NCBI RefSeq assembly: GCF_001544515.1
Contig: NZ_FCOL02000025.1
Location: forward strand, 22,296-86,295
Reading direction: 5' to 3'
Length of the DNA: 64,000 nucleotides
DNA from: Caballeronia terrestris
GTDB lineage: Bacteria; Pseudomonadota; Gammaproteobacteria; Burkholderiales; Burkholderiaceae
Part shown: positions 26,501 through 36,265 of the stretch, in pieces
How the letters are laid out: each line of letters opens with the position of its first letter
Position numbering within the stretch: the stretch's first letter is position 1
The notes under the pieces: generated by a model
Told to the model about the DNA's origin: nothing
Seen by the model: the letters and a program-made list of their open reading frames with translations, nothing else
The model's database searches: none
Position numbers and translations under genes: made by a program

Positions 26501-27444
26501 CGCCCGCCCGCCGCCTTGCCGATCGCGTGGATCGCCTGCTCGTACGATGCGTAGTAGCGTTGCGCGTCTTCTTCGGTCGTCGCGGCTTCGCCGAGCATGT
26601 CGTAGGAATAACGGAAACCGCGCGCTTCGAACTTGCGACTATTCGCAAGCGCTTCCGAAATCGTTTCGCCGGTAACGAACTGCTCGCCCATCAGCCGCAT
26701 CGCCATATCGACGCCCTTGCGGATCAGCGGTTCGCCGCCACGTCCGATCAGGCGCGTCAGCGCCGACGACAATCCCGTCTCGCTGTTCGTCGTCACCAGC
26801 TTGCCGGTGATCATCAGGCCCCACGTCGCCGCGTTCACGAACAGCGACGGCGCCTGGCCCATGTGCGAGCGCCAGTCGCCCTTGCTGATCTTGTCGCGGA
26901 TCAGCGCGTCGCGGGTCGCGCGGTCAGGGATGCGCAGCAGTGCTTCCGCGAGACACATCAGCGCGACGCCTTCCTGGCTGGAGAGCGAAAACTCGTGGAT
27001 CAGCCCCTCGACGCCGCCGCCCGTATGCTTCGCGCGCAAGGCTTCGACGAGCGTCGTTGCGAGCGCCTGCGTCTCGGTGGCGATGCCGGCCGGCAGACGC
27101 GCCTGCCCGACGAGGAACGGCACGCACTCCGGCTCCGGCCGACGATACGCCGCCGTGATCGCCGCGCGCAGCACCGACTGCGGTTGCACGTTCTGCGCGA
27201 AATCGAGGAAAGGATGGGCGGCGCTGTCGTCGTCGCTTTCGACGGGGAGCGTTTCGCCCAGCTCCGCCACGCCGTTCGCGCCCGACAGCTCCGGCGGCAA
27301 CTGGCCGTGCTCGATGCGTTCGAGATACGCGAAGATCGCCTGCTTGATGAGCCAGTGGGGGGTACGCTCGAGGCGCGTCGCGGCATCTTTCAGCCGTGAG
27401 CGCAGGAGATCGTCGACTTTGACGCCAAGGGTAGTGCTCGCCAT
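23509..27444 (-). CDS. putA: Trifunctional proline utilisation protein PutA
   Basis: Oxidises proline to glutamate: FAD proline dehydrogenase, then NAD delta1-pyrroline-5-carboxylate dehydrogenase in one 1311-residue chain. The first 45 residues (TLGVKVDDLLRSRLKDAATR) form a ribbon-helix-helix DNA-binding domain, so this is the trifunctional type that also represses its own gene. The PRODH barrel holds RLVKGAYWDSEIKRAQ and YEFQCLHGMGEPLYEEV. The aldehyde dehydrogenase half holds ISPWNFPLAIF, FTGSTEVARLI, ETGGQNAMIVDSSALAEQVV and the catalytic Cys in DSAGQRCSALRVL. The C-terminal domain is typical of long PutAs. AAGGAAAT precedes the ATG at 27444; an in-frame ATG 129 bases up is less likely. 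Confidence 0.96.
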   Translation of the reverse strand: MASTTLGVKVDDLLRSRLKDAATRLERTPHWLIKQAIFAYLERIEHGQLPPELSGANGVAELGETLPVESDDDSAAHPFLDFAQNVQPQSVLRAAITAAYRRPEPECVPFLVGQARLPAGIATETQALATTLVEALRAKHTGGGVEGLIHEFSLSSQEGVALMCLAEALLRIPDRATRDALIRDKISKGDWRSHMGQAPSLFVNAATWGLMITGKLVTTNSETGLSSALTRLIGRGGEPLIRKGVDMAMRLMGEQFVTGETISEALANSRKFEARGFRYSYDMLGEAATTEEDAQRYYASYEQAIHAIGKAAGGRGIYEGPGISIKLSALHPRYSRSQQERTMNELLPRVRSLAQLARRYDIGLNIDAEEADRLEISLDLLEALCFDPELAGWNGIGFVVQAYQKRCPFVIDYLIDLARRSRHRLMIRLVKGAYWDSEIKRAQVDGLEGYPVYTRKIYTDISYVACAKKLLGAPDAVYPQFATHNAYTLSAIYHLAGHNYYPGQYEFQCLHGMGEPLYEEVTGRDKLNRPCRVYAPVGTHETLLAYLVRRLLENGANTSFVNRIADETIPVSELVVDPIDEASRLTPLGAPHAKIPLPRQLYGNERSNSMGFDLSNEHRLASLSSALLASANNPWRAVPMLEGDDPGNGTPRDVRNPADLRDVVGTVVEASAEQVSAAIAHAVAAAPIWQATPVEDRADCLARAADLLEAQMHTLMGLVVREAGKSLANAVSEIREAIDFLRYYSAQIRGEFSNDTHRPLGPVVCISPWNFPLAIFMGQVAAALAAGNPVLAKPAEQTPLIAAQAVRILREAGVPSGAVQLLPGNGETVGAALVADPRTRAVMFTGSTEVARLINKTLSERLDPDGRPIPLIAETGGQNAMIVDSSALAEQVVADVLQSSFDSAGQRCSALRVLCLQDDVADRTLEMLTGAMKQLAVGNPDRLSTDVGPVIDADAKRGIDAHVASMREKGRKVVQLPLPDGCAQGTFVPPTLIELDSIDELKREVFGPVLHVVRYRRASLDKLLDQIKTTGYGLTLGIHTRIDETIAHVIDRAHVGNIYVNRNVIGAVVGVQPFGGEGLSGTGPKAGGALYLQRLLAKRPTGLPKSLANALVVNHAASTDTPSAALTALRDWSIAERDPQTAARCDGYLQLVLAGATAVLPGPTGERNTYTLGARGTVLCVASTASGARAQFAAVLATGNKALFSGAAGEQLVASLPASLKAHASARKTGDTASTFDAVLFEGDSDELLSLVKEVAKRPGPIVSVQGVAAGAFADGGHDGEDYALERLLTERSVSVNTAAAGGNANLMTIG

Positions 27445-27518
27445 ATTTCCTTCGTTTGGCCGCGGTATGACCGGCCGATGACTAAAAAGTTGGCGAATCG
27501 TACTCCGCCGCAAAAAAA

Positions 27519-27550
27519 GGTGCAACCTACTTTTTGAGATGGGTTGCACC
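27519..27550. promoter_or_regulatory. Candidate PutA operator (inverted repeat)
   Basis: GGTGCAACC at 27519-27527 and GGTTGCACC at 27542-27550 form a perfect inverted repeat with 14 bases between. Both arms contain GTTGCA or its complement, the core recognised by the PutA ribbon-helix-helix domain in enterobacteria. The site is 75-106 bases upstream of the putA start, where the promoter should be. Confidence 0.65.
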
Positions 27551-27616
27551 TCTTTGGGGCCCTTGTCCAGCATGGCTTTGACGGATGCGGGCGAGCGCGG
27601 CGGATGGCGTCAAACG

Positions 27617-27633
27617 CCTAGTATTTTCCCTAG
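27617..27633. promoter_or_regulatory. CCTAG box, copy 1
   Basis: CCTAGTATTTTCCCTAG. An almost identical 17-base box occurs at 56646-56662 directly abutting a promoter. This copy is 105 bases upstream of the 55-residue membrane peptide gene and about 170 bases upstream of putA. The binding factor is unknown. Confidence 0.4.
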
Positions 27634-27738
27634 TCTCGATATTGTCGGAGTTGCCCTACGCAAAACCTCTTTTCGCGCCGATATACCTCCCATGCGCGCC
27701 GACCAATGGGTGCCAACAGTCGTTTCGGGGAGAAGGAT

Positions 27739-27906
27739 ATGAGCACGTGGATGGTGATCGTCGGCATTTGGGCGATGTTTGCAGTGTGTGTCGTGCTGTT
27801 CATTCGCGGCGCTACGTCGCGCGTCGCGCACGCGGGCGAAAAGGCGAACGAGATTCCCGAGGCACCGCATCCAACGGGCGACAAGGCCACGCCCGGCGGC
27901 GTCTGA
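27739..27906 (+). CDS. Small single-helix membrane protein, unknown function
   Basis: A 55-residue peptide starting MSTWMVIVGIWAMFAVCVVL: one membrane helix from about residue 4 to 24, then a polar tail rich in charged residues and proline (EKANEIPEAPHPTGDKAT). AGAAGGA precedes the ATG, giving good translation evidence. The family is unrecognised, and no catalytic motif is visible. The gene is divergent from putA and ends 12 bases before the convergent priA stop. A CCTAG box lies about 100 bases upstream. Confidence 0.65.
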   Translation: MSTWMVIVGIWAMFAVCVVLFIRGATSRVAHAGEKANEIPEAPHPTGDKATPGGV

Positions 27907-27918
27907 AGCGCCTTCCGC

Positions 27919-30159
<2,241 letters not shown>

Positions 30160-30612
30160 TCGCTGCACCGCCGCCATGCGCCGACACCGCCGCGCGCCGA
30201 CGACAGCACAAGGCTTTGCCCGGCGCACTTAAAGTGAAACATCACAATCGGCGCTAAGTTCAGGATTATTTTTGAGAAAGTGAGGCTTTCCACAGGCCTG
30301 TGGATAACTTTGTTGAGAACTTTAGTTGACAGTTCACAAAAACCGCGCGTGGAGTCGCTTTGTGCGCTTGCCCACATTGCGGGTCGATTAAGATATTTCT
30401 CTTTTAAATCATGAGGTTGCCATACACATAGACCGGCTTTATCGGTGCTTTTTGGCCATACGTATGATGGCGCGCCGCAGCGTAAAAAATGTGCATAAGT
30501 CAACTCTTGACAATCGGGAGACTGCCGAAGGGGCGCCGTTTGGGGCACGCGTGCCGCTGCCCATCGCGCGACTGTTTCGAGCCCTGCCTGTTGCATCGCA
30601 ACAAGCGACGCC
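30160..30612. other. AT-rich intergenic region between hemE and priA
   Basis: About 450 bases, much richer in A+T than the rest (notably 30241-30500), upstream of priA. It includes the 14-base palindrome CCACAGGCCTGTGG (30290-30303) running into TGTGGATAA, a perfect match to the DnaA box complement, and a one-mismatch copy TGTGCATAA at 30490-30498. No protein or RNA gene is seen. Confidence 0.5.
30287..30307. promoter_or_regulatory. DnaA-box-like palindrome
   Basis: TTTCCACAGG and CCTGTGGATAA sit back to back. The right arm contains TGTGGATAA (30299-30307), the reverse complement of the consensus DnaA box TTATCCACA. The left arm differs from the box at two positions. This could regulate priA or be part of an origin-linked DnaA cluster. 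Confidence 0.5.
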
Positions 30613-31707
30613 TCAGGCGCTGCCCTTTTTACGGATCGCGCGGCTATGGGAATGCACCTCGTCGACGAGTTCGGCGACGTGTTCCGGCGGCGTGAATTGC
30701 GAGATGCCGTGGCCCAGATTGAAGACGTGGCCTGGAAAGTTACCAAAGCTGTCGAGTACGGCGCGCGCTTCCGAGCGGATCGCGGCGGGCGACGCGAACA
30801 GCACGCTCGGATCGATATTGCCCTGCAACGCCACGCGATCGCCGACCTTTGCCCGCGCCGCGCCGAGGTTGACGGTCCAGTCGAGCCCGACCGCGTCCAC
30901 GCCGATCGACGCAATTTCGTCCAGCCACAGCCCGCCGCCCTTCGTGAACGTGATGACCGGCACGCGCGCGCCGTCGTGCTCGCGCTTCAGCCCCGCGACG
31001 ACCTTCCTGATGTAATCGAGCGAAAAGCGCTGATACGCGCCGTCGGCGAGCGCACCGCCCCAGGTGTCGAAGATCATCACGGCCTGCGCGCCCGCTTCGA
31101 TCTGCGCGTTCAGGTACGCGACCACGGCCTGCGCGTTGACGTCGAGAATGCGGTGCATCAGGTCCGGCCGCGCATACGCCATCGACTTGACCGTGCGATG
31201 GTCGTCCGAGCCGCCACCTTCGACCATGTAGCACGCGAGCGTCCACGGGCTACCCGAAAAACCGATCAGCGGCACTTTCTGGCGGCCTTCGGCATCGGTG
31301 AGCGCGCGGCGGATCTGGCGGACCGCGTCGGTGACGTAGCGCAACGTCGAATCGATGTCCGGCACGGCCAGGCGCGCGACGTCCGCTTCCGTGCGCACCG
31401 TGCGCTCGAAGCGCGGGCCTTCGCCCTGCACGAAGTTCAGGCCGAGGCCCATCGCGTCGGGGATCGTCAGGATGTCGGAGAAAAGGATCGCGGCGTCGAG
31501 CGGATAGCGCTCGAGCGGCTGGAGCGTGACTTCGGTCGCGTAATCGGGATTCTTCGCCAGACCCAGAAAGCTTCCGGCGCGCGCGCGCGTCGCGTTGTAC
31601 TCGGGCAGATAGCGGCCCGCCTGCCGCATCAGCCAGATCGGCGTGTAGTCGGTCGGCTGACGCAGCAGCGCGCGCAGGAAAGTATCGTTGAGAAGGGTAT
31701 GGGCCAC
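30613..31707 (-). CDS. hemE: Uroporphyrinogen decarboxylase
   Basis: Removes four carboxyl groups from uroporphyrinogen III to give coproporphyrinogen III in haem synthesis. The 364-residue protein has the N-terminal signature PIWLMRQAGRYLPEYNATRA, and later FSDILTIPDAMGLGLNF, GFSGSPWTLACYMVEGGGS and FNLGHGISQFTPPEHVAELV. The reading frame extends upstream to an ATG, but the family start (AHTLLNDTFLRALL) is reached from GTG at 31705-31707, which I take as the start. Intact, normal length; alone on its strand upstream of priA. Confidence 0.95.
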   Translation of the reverse strand: MAHTLLNDTFLRALLRQPTDYTPIWLMRQAGRYLPEYNATRARAGSFLGLAKNPDYATEVTLQPLERYPLDAAILFSDILTIPDAMGLGLNFVQGEGPRFERTVRTEADVARLAVPDIDSTLRYVTDAVRQIRRALTDAEGRQKVPLIGFSGSPWTLACYMVEGGGSDDHRTVKSMAYARPDLMHRILDVNAQAVVAYLNAQIEAGAQAVMIFDTWGGALADGAYQRFSLDYIRKVVAGLKREHDGARVPVITFTKGGGLWLDEIASIGVDAVGLDWTVNLGAARAKVGDRVALQGNIDPSVLFASPAAIRSEARAVLDSFGNFPGHVFNLGHGISQFTPPEHVAELVDEVHSHSRAIRKKGSA

Positions 31708-31902
31708 GGCGCTCGGTGCTGAAAGGCAAAGGAGCATTCTACCGGAGCGGCCTCGCGTTTTTGCGATGCGCGGACGCCGCGTGATGCCAACGCCATCGCC
31801 CCGAAGCGCGATTTCGCGATGGCGTCTCGGGGAACTCGCGCATTGTTGAAGGCGCGCATCGGTGACTATGATCGACGTTCGCCACTATTAAATAAGAAGA
31901 CC

Positions 31903-32715
31903 ATGAGACACCTTGTCGCTATCGCCGCTGCAGTTCTGGCCTTCAACAGCGCGCAGGCGCAGACGGTGCAGGCCGGCACCATTTCCGGCGCGACGCCCGC
32001 CGCCGCTACGTCGACGTCGCGTCTGGACGACGTGCTCGCCCGCCACACGCTGCGCGTCTGCACGACGGGCGACTACAAGCCGTACACGTTCCTGAAGCCT
32101 GACGGCCAGTTCGAAGGCATCGACATCGATCTCGCCGACAGCCTCGCCAAGTCGCTTGGCGTGAGGGCCGATTACGTGAAGACTTCGTGGTCGAGCCTGA
32201 TGAACGACTTCATCGCGAAATGCGACATCGCGGTGGGCGGTGTCTCGACAACGCTCGATCGGCAGAAGCGTGCTTTCTTCACGCAGTCGTACATGGTGGA
32301 CGGGAAAACAGCGATCGTGCGTTGCGACGACGTGGAGAAGTACCAGACTGTCGCGCAGATCGACCAGCCGGGCGTGCGGACGATCGTCAATCCGGGTGGC
32401 ACGAACGAGCGCTTCGCGAAGCAATTTTTTACGCATTCGCAACTGATCGAGTACCCGGACAACGTGACGATCTTCAAGCAGATCCTCGACGGCCGCGCCG
32501 ACGTGATGGTCACCGACGCCTCTGAAACTTTGCTCCAGCAGAAGCTCAACCCCGGCCTGTGCTCTGTGCATCCCGACAAGCCGTTCCAGTTCGGCGAAAA
32601 GGCCTATCTCGTGCCACGCGGCGACGTGGCGTTTCAGCAGTACGTCGACCAGTGGCTGCACCTCGCGCGATCGACCGGCGAGTTCCAATCAGTTGTCGAT
32701 AAATGGCTGAAGTAA
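31903..32715 (+). CDS. pheC: Periplasmic cyclohexadienyl dehydratase (PheC-like)
   Basis: A 270-residue protein with a signal peptide (MRHLVAIAAAVLAFNSAQAQ) and an amino-acid-binding-protein fold. It closely follows recalled PheC of Pseudomonas: RLDDVLARHTLRVCTTGDYKPYTF, QIDQPGVRTIVNPGGTNERFA, DNVTIFKQILDGRADVMVTDA and CSVHPDKPFQFGEKAYLVPRGD. PheC turns prephenate to phenylpyruvate and arogenate to phenylalanine in the periplasm. General family-3 binding proteins share the fold, but the NPGGTNE segment favours PheC. It is alone; no transport genes adjoin. Confidence 0.78.
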   Translation: MRHLVAIAAAVLAFNSAQAQTVQAGTISGATPAAATSTSRLDDVLARHTLRVCTTGDYKPYTFLKPDGQFEGIDIDLADSLAKSLGVRADYVKTSWSSLMNDFIAKCDIAVGGVSTTLDRQKRAFFTQSYMVDGKTAIVRCDDVEKYQTVAQIDQPGVRTIVNPGGTNERFAKQFFTHSQLIEYPDNVTIFKQILDGRADVMVTDASETLLQQKLNPGLCSVHPDKPFQFGEKAYLVPRGDVAFQQYVDQWLHLARSTGEFQSVVDKWLK

Positions 32716-32722
32716 ACGGCGT

Positions 32723-33661
32723 TTAGTGCAGCATCGCCCCGACGCGCTCGGCGGCGCCCTTCATCCACGCGGCCGCCGCCGGCGAATGCTGCTGAATGCG
32801 GCCGAAGCCGTGCGTCATGTCGTGCGCGTCGATCAACTCAACGCGGCCGCCGTTGCTCTCCAGAAAGCGGCCGAGTTCGAACGCGTCGTCGTAGAGCGGA
32901 TCGTGCGCCGCCGCGACGATCAGCGCTGGCGCAGGCGTCCGCTCGAACGGTTCGGCGAGCGGGAAGGCGCGGACATCGTCGGAGGCGGGTGCGGCGCCGG
33001 ACAGAAACTGCTGCCAGTACCACTTCATTTCCTCGTTCGTGAGGCCGGGGCCGTTCGCGTTCGCGAGGCAGCTCGCGCTCTCGAACTGACGCCGGATCGC
33101 GGGATACAGCAGCAACTGCGCGCCGACGAGCCCGGCCACGCGCTCGTTCGCCCCGCGCGCGGCGACGACCGCGAGGTGCGCGCCCGCACTGTCCCCGCCG
33201 ACGGCGAGCCGGTCCGTCGCGAAACCCAGCCGCGAGCGATGCTCGGCGAACCAGATGAGGGCGTCGAGGGCGTCGTCGCACGGCGCGGGAAACGGATGCT
33301 CGGGCGCGAGGCGATAATCGACGCTCGCGACGGCGCAATTGGCATCGATCGCCAGCCGCTCGGCGAGCGCGTCGTGCGTATCCAGATCGCCCACGACCCA
33401 TCCGCCGCCGTGGAAATACACGAGGAGCGGCAGCGGATCAGTCGCCGCAACCGGGCGGTAAACCCGCGCGTTCAGCTCGCGTCCTTGCAGCGGCACCGTC
33501 AGTTCGCTTACGGCGATATCCGCGCCGCGTGGACGTCCGAACGTGCGCGCCACGTCCTGAAAACGCTGGCCGACGGCGCGGGCGTCGGCATCCGCGGGAA
33601 GGGGCGGAAATGCCTCCGCCGACGCACGGTAATAGGCGAGCAGGTCGCTGTCGATGGTCAA
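32723..33661 (-). CDS. Alpha/beta hydrolase, hormone-sensitive-lipase family esterase
   Basis: A carboxylesterase of about 312 residues. The oxyanion motif is YFHGGGWVVGDLDTHD, the nucleophile elbow GGDSAGAHLAV, and the acid and base are in AAHDPLYDD and DMTHGFG, giving a full Ser-Asp-His triad of the HSL (type IV) family. The frame opens at an ATG at 33730, but that has no ribosome site. TTG at 33659-33661 lies seven bases after GGGAG and gives the usual family length, so I prefer it, with doubt. Its stop is only 7 bases from the convergent pheC stop. Confidence 0.87.
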   Translation of the reverse strand: MTIDSDLLAYYRASAEAFPPLPADADARAVGQRFQDVARTFGRPRGADIAVSELTVPLQGRELNARVYRPVAATDPLPLLVYFHGGGWVVGDLDTHDALAERLAIDANCAVASVDYRLAPEHPFPAPCDDALDALIWFAEHRSRLGFATDRLAVGGDSAGAHLAVVAARGANERVAGLVGAQLLLYPAIRRQFESASCLANANGPGLTNEEMKWYWQQFLSGAAPASDDVRAFPLAEPFERTPAPALIVAAAHDPLYDDAFELGRFLESNGGRVELIDAHDMTHGFGRIQQHSPAAAAWMKGAAERVGAMLH

Positions 33662-34004
33662 TTTGATCTCCCGATTTTTGTGGTGTGGCGGCTTTATTCC
33701 CTCCACATCTAAAATGCTTTTCGATTTCATGAGGACCGCTCGTTCGATTTTCCCGGAAAATTAGAGTCTCTGCACTATGCTTTAACACAGCAATCGACGA
33801 TTAATTGCCAATCACCCGCGCAAAGCGCTCGATGCGGGCAATTAATTTTCCGAATGGGCCTGAATGGCAGTCGAATATTTCGGGCGCGCCTTTTGCACCG
33901 TGGGTTACAACCTGAAACACTTTGTTACGGCCGCCCGAGATCAATTCGCCCACAATCTGTTCAAACGGTTTCAACACGGATGTGTTGGGTGCGGTGTGTT
34001 TTTT

Positions 34005-34170
34005 TGACCACGTACCTGCTTGTCGGCCTAGCCGAAACCCTCTCCTGGGACATCTTTGCTGGGGTCGTTCTTCGGTCCAAGTGCGGTATCGAAGTTGTTC
34101 CCACCTTTGGTCTCCTCGCGCTAACCCCGTAGCGTGTGGTTTTTAGCGGGCTCCAGGCCCGCTTTTTTTT
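34005..34170 (+). ncRNA. ssrS: Probable 6S RNA
   Basis: Non-coding stretch with a terminator at its end. CCACGTAC near 34008 can pair with GTAG ... GTGG near 34130-34140 to close a long rod. Inside are CTCCTGGGACA opposite TTGTTCCCACC, and an apical CTTCGGTCC ... GGTATCGAAG hairpin. The GGTCCAAGTGCGGTATCGA segment resembles recalled beta-proteobacterial 6S RNA, whose long rod with a central bubble binds RNA polymerase-sigma70. The 5' end is approximate. No covariance search was possible. Confidence 0.6.
34145..34170 (+). terminator. Terminator of the probable 6S RNA
   Basis: AGCGGGC, a short loop, GCCCGCT and a run of eight T. Confidence 0.85.
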
Positions 34171-34232
34171 CGCCCGGACAAACGTTTGCGCGCATTTCAA
34201 AATGAATCGCGCGATCGTTGCTCCGTCAGAAA

Positions 34233-34274
34233 CTGAAAGGAGAACGCCTTCATGTTCTTGCGTTCTCCTTTCAG
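34233..34274 (-). terminator. Terminator of the acyl-CoA synthetase gene
   Basis: A perfect 15-base stem (CTGAAAGGAGAACGC and complement) with a 12-base loop lies 14 bases after the stop codon of the minus-strand gene. The trailing TTTCTG is only a weak U-tract. Confidence 0.6.
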
Positions 34275-34288
34275 GCCAGTAATCAAAC

Positions 34289-36019
34289 TCACGCCGTCTT
34301 AGCTTCCGCTATTTTCAGTTCTTCGATCATCCGCGCGCGCATGACGAATTTCTGCGCCTTGCCGGTGACCGTCATCGGCAATTCGTCGACGAAGCGGATA
34401 TACCGCGGGATCTTGTAGTGCGCGATCTGCCCTTGGCAAAACTCGCGGATGTCCTCGGCCGTCGCCTGCTCGCCCGGTCGTAGCACGATCCACGCGCAGA
34501 CCTCTTCGCCGTACTTCTGATCCGGCACGCCGAATACCTGTACTGTCTGCACCTTCGGATGCCGGAACAAGAATTCCTCTATTTCGCGCGGATACACGTT
34601 CTCGCCGCCGCGGATCAGCATGTCCTTCAGGCGGCCAACGATATTGCAGTAGCCTTCGGCATCGATCGTCGCGAGGTCGCCGGTGTGCATCCAGCCGTCG
34701 ACGATTGCTTCGCGCGTCTTCGGTTCGTCGTCCCAGTAGCCTTTCATCACCGAATAGCCGCGCGTGCACAGTTCGCCCGTCTCGCCGACTTGGACGACGT
34801 TGCCCAGCGGATCGATGATTTTTACCTCCAGGTGCGGCTGGATACGTCCCACGGTCGTGGTGCGCTTGTCGAGCGGATCGGTCGTCGAGCTCTGGAACGA
34901 CACCGGGCTCGTCTCCGTCATCCCGTAGGCGATGGTGATTTCACGCAGGTTCATCGTCGAAACGACGCGCTTCATCGTTTCGATCGGGCACGGCGAACCC
35001 GCCATGATCCCCGTGCGCAAGCGGCTGAAGTCGTACTTCGCGAAGTCCGGATGATCCAGCTCGGCGATGAACATCGTCGGCACGCCGTGCAGCGCGGTAC
35101 AGCGCTCCTCGTGGACGGCGGCGAGCGTCGCGGCGGGATCGAAGGCTTCGCCAGGGAAAACCATCGTGCAACCCGTCGATACGCACGCGAGCACCGCCAA
35201 GACCATTCCGAAGCAGTGATACAGCGGCACGGGAATGCAGAGTGAGTCGTTCTCGGTGAGAAGCATCGCGATCGCGATATAGCGCGCGTTGTTCACGACG
35301 TTGTGGTGCGTGAGGGTCGCGCCCTTCGGATTGCCGGTCGTGCCGCTCGTGAACTGGATGTTGATCGGATCGTGCGCGTCGAGCTTTGCTTCGAGCGATT
35401 CGAGCAGCGCCGTGTCGAGTTGATCGCGGCCGCGCGCCATCACATCGCCGAAGTTGAGCATGCCGGGCGTCTTCGCCTCGCCCATGCGGATCACGGTGCG
35501 CAATTCGGGAAGCTTCGCCGCTTGCAGCGAGTTCGGCTCGGCATCGGCGAGTTCGGGTGCGAGGGTCTGAAGCATTTCGAGATACTTCGACGTCTTGAAC
35601 TGCTCCGCCGCGATCAGCGCTTTGCAGCCGACCTTGTTCAGTGCGTATTCAAGTTCGGCCAGCCGATACGCCGGATTGATGTTGACGAGCACCGCGCCGA
35701 TCCGGGCCGTCGCGAACTGAGTGAGCAGCCATTCCACCCGATTCGGCGACCAGATGCCGACGCGATCGCCCGCTTCCACGCCGAGCGCGAGCAGGCCGCT
35801 CGCGAGGACATCGACTTCATCGGCGAACTGGCGCCACGTCCAGCGGATGTTTTGCTCGCGGAACGTGACGCCGGGACGATCCGGAAATCGTGCGACGGTG
35901 TCGAGCAGGAATCGCGAGACGGTGGCGTCGCTCAAGGGGATGTCGGTTGCACCGCGGACTTGAGAGAGGCCGTCGCGTGGTGCGATCTGCGCGTCGGCCT
36001 GCGTCGGTTGAATTGCCAT
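34289..36019 (-). CDS. AMP-binding acyl-CoA synthetase
   Basis: Activates a carboxylic acid to its CoA ester via an acyl-AMP. The 576-residue protein has the P-loop FTSGTTGNPKGATLTHHN, the YGMTETSP motif, the DGWMHTGDLATID motif and the C-terminal catalytic Lys in PMTVTGKAQKFVMR. It resembles the medium/long-chain FadD-like group; the exact acid is unknown. GGAGAC precedes the ATG at 36019, chosen over an ATG 42 bases up. It stands alone between the 6S RNA and the atp operon, so it may have its own regulation. Confidence 0.9.
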   Translation of the reverse strand: MAIQPTQADAQIAPRDGLSQVRGATDIPLSDATVSRFLLDTVARFPDRPGVTFREQNIRWTWRQFADEVDVLASGLLALGVEAGDRVGIWSPNRVEWLLTQFATARIGAVLVNINPAYRLAELEYALNKVGCKALIAAEQFKTSKYLEMLQTLAPELADAEPNSLQAAKLPELRTVIRMGEAKTPGMLNFGDVMARGRDQLDTALLESLEAKLDAHDPINIQFTSGTTGNPKGATLTHHNVVNNARYIAIAMLLTENDSLCIPVPLYHCFGMVLAVLACVSTGCTMVFPGEAFDPAATLAAVHEERCTALHGVPTMFIAELDHPDFAKYDFSRLRTGIMAGSPCPIETMKRVVSTMNLREITIAYGMTETSPVSFQSSTTDPLDKRTTTVGRIQPHLEVKIIDPLGNVVQVGETGELCTRGYSVMKGYWDDEPKTREAIVDGWMHTGDLATIDAEGYCNIVGRLKDMLIRGGENVYPREIEEFLFRHPKVQTVQVFGVPDQKYGEEVCAWIVLRPGEQATAEDIREFCQGQIAHYKIPRYIRFVDELPMTVTGKAQKFVMRARMIEELKIAEAKTA

Positions 36020-36213
36020 CGATGTCTCCGCAATGAATTCGACCTGCTTTTTGCAGGCCATTTGGAAGACTATTCTGCACGGTAAAAGTAACCGGCGGCA
36101 TTGAGTGTTACCCGCAACGGTTAGCGGCTTTAGTCGCGCAATTGTGTGAATTCAATGACTTAGGCACGCTGAGGGAGCGCCGCACATCTGTTATGCAGAA
36201 AAGCGCGGTAGAA

Positions 36214-36243
36214 ATAAAAAAGCAGCCCGAAGGCTGCTTTTTC
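36214..36243 (-). terminator. Terminator of the atp operon
   Basis: On the minus strand AGCAGCC-TTCG-GGCTGCT followed by six T, about 25 bases after the atpC stop. A UUCG tetraloop makes it strong. Confidence 0.93.
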
Positions 36244-36265
36244 ATGGAAATGCTGTCGCCAGCGC

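Noticed and set aside
23995..27399. Long plus-strand open frame (1134 residues) opposite putA
   Set aside because: It is Arg/His-rich antisense sequence of a GC-rich gene with strong third-base bias. PutA on the other strand has all its domains.
33854..34146. Small plus-strand frames across the probable 6S RNA
   Set aside because: No ribosome site or family similarity; the same bases fold as a structured RNA with a terminator.
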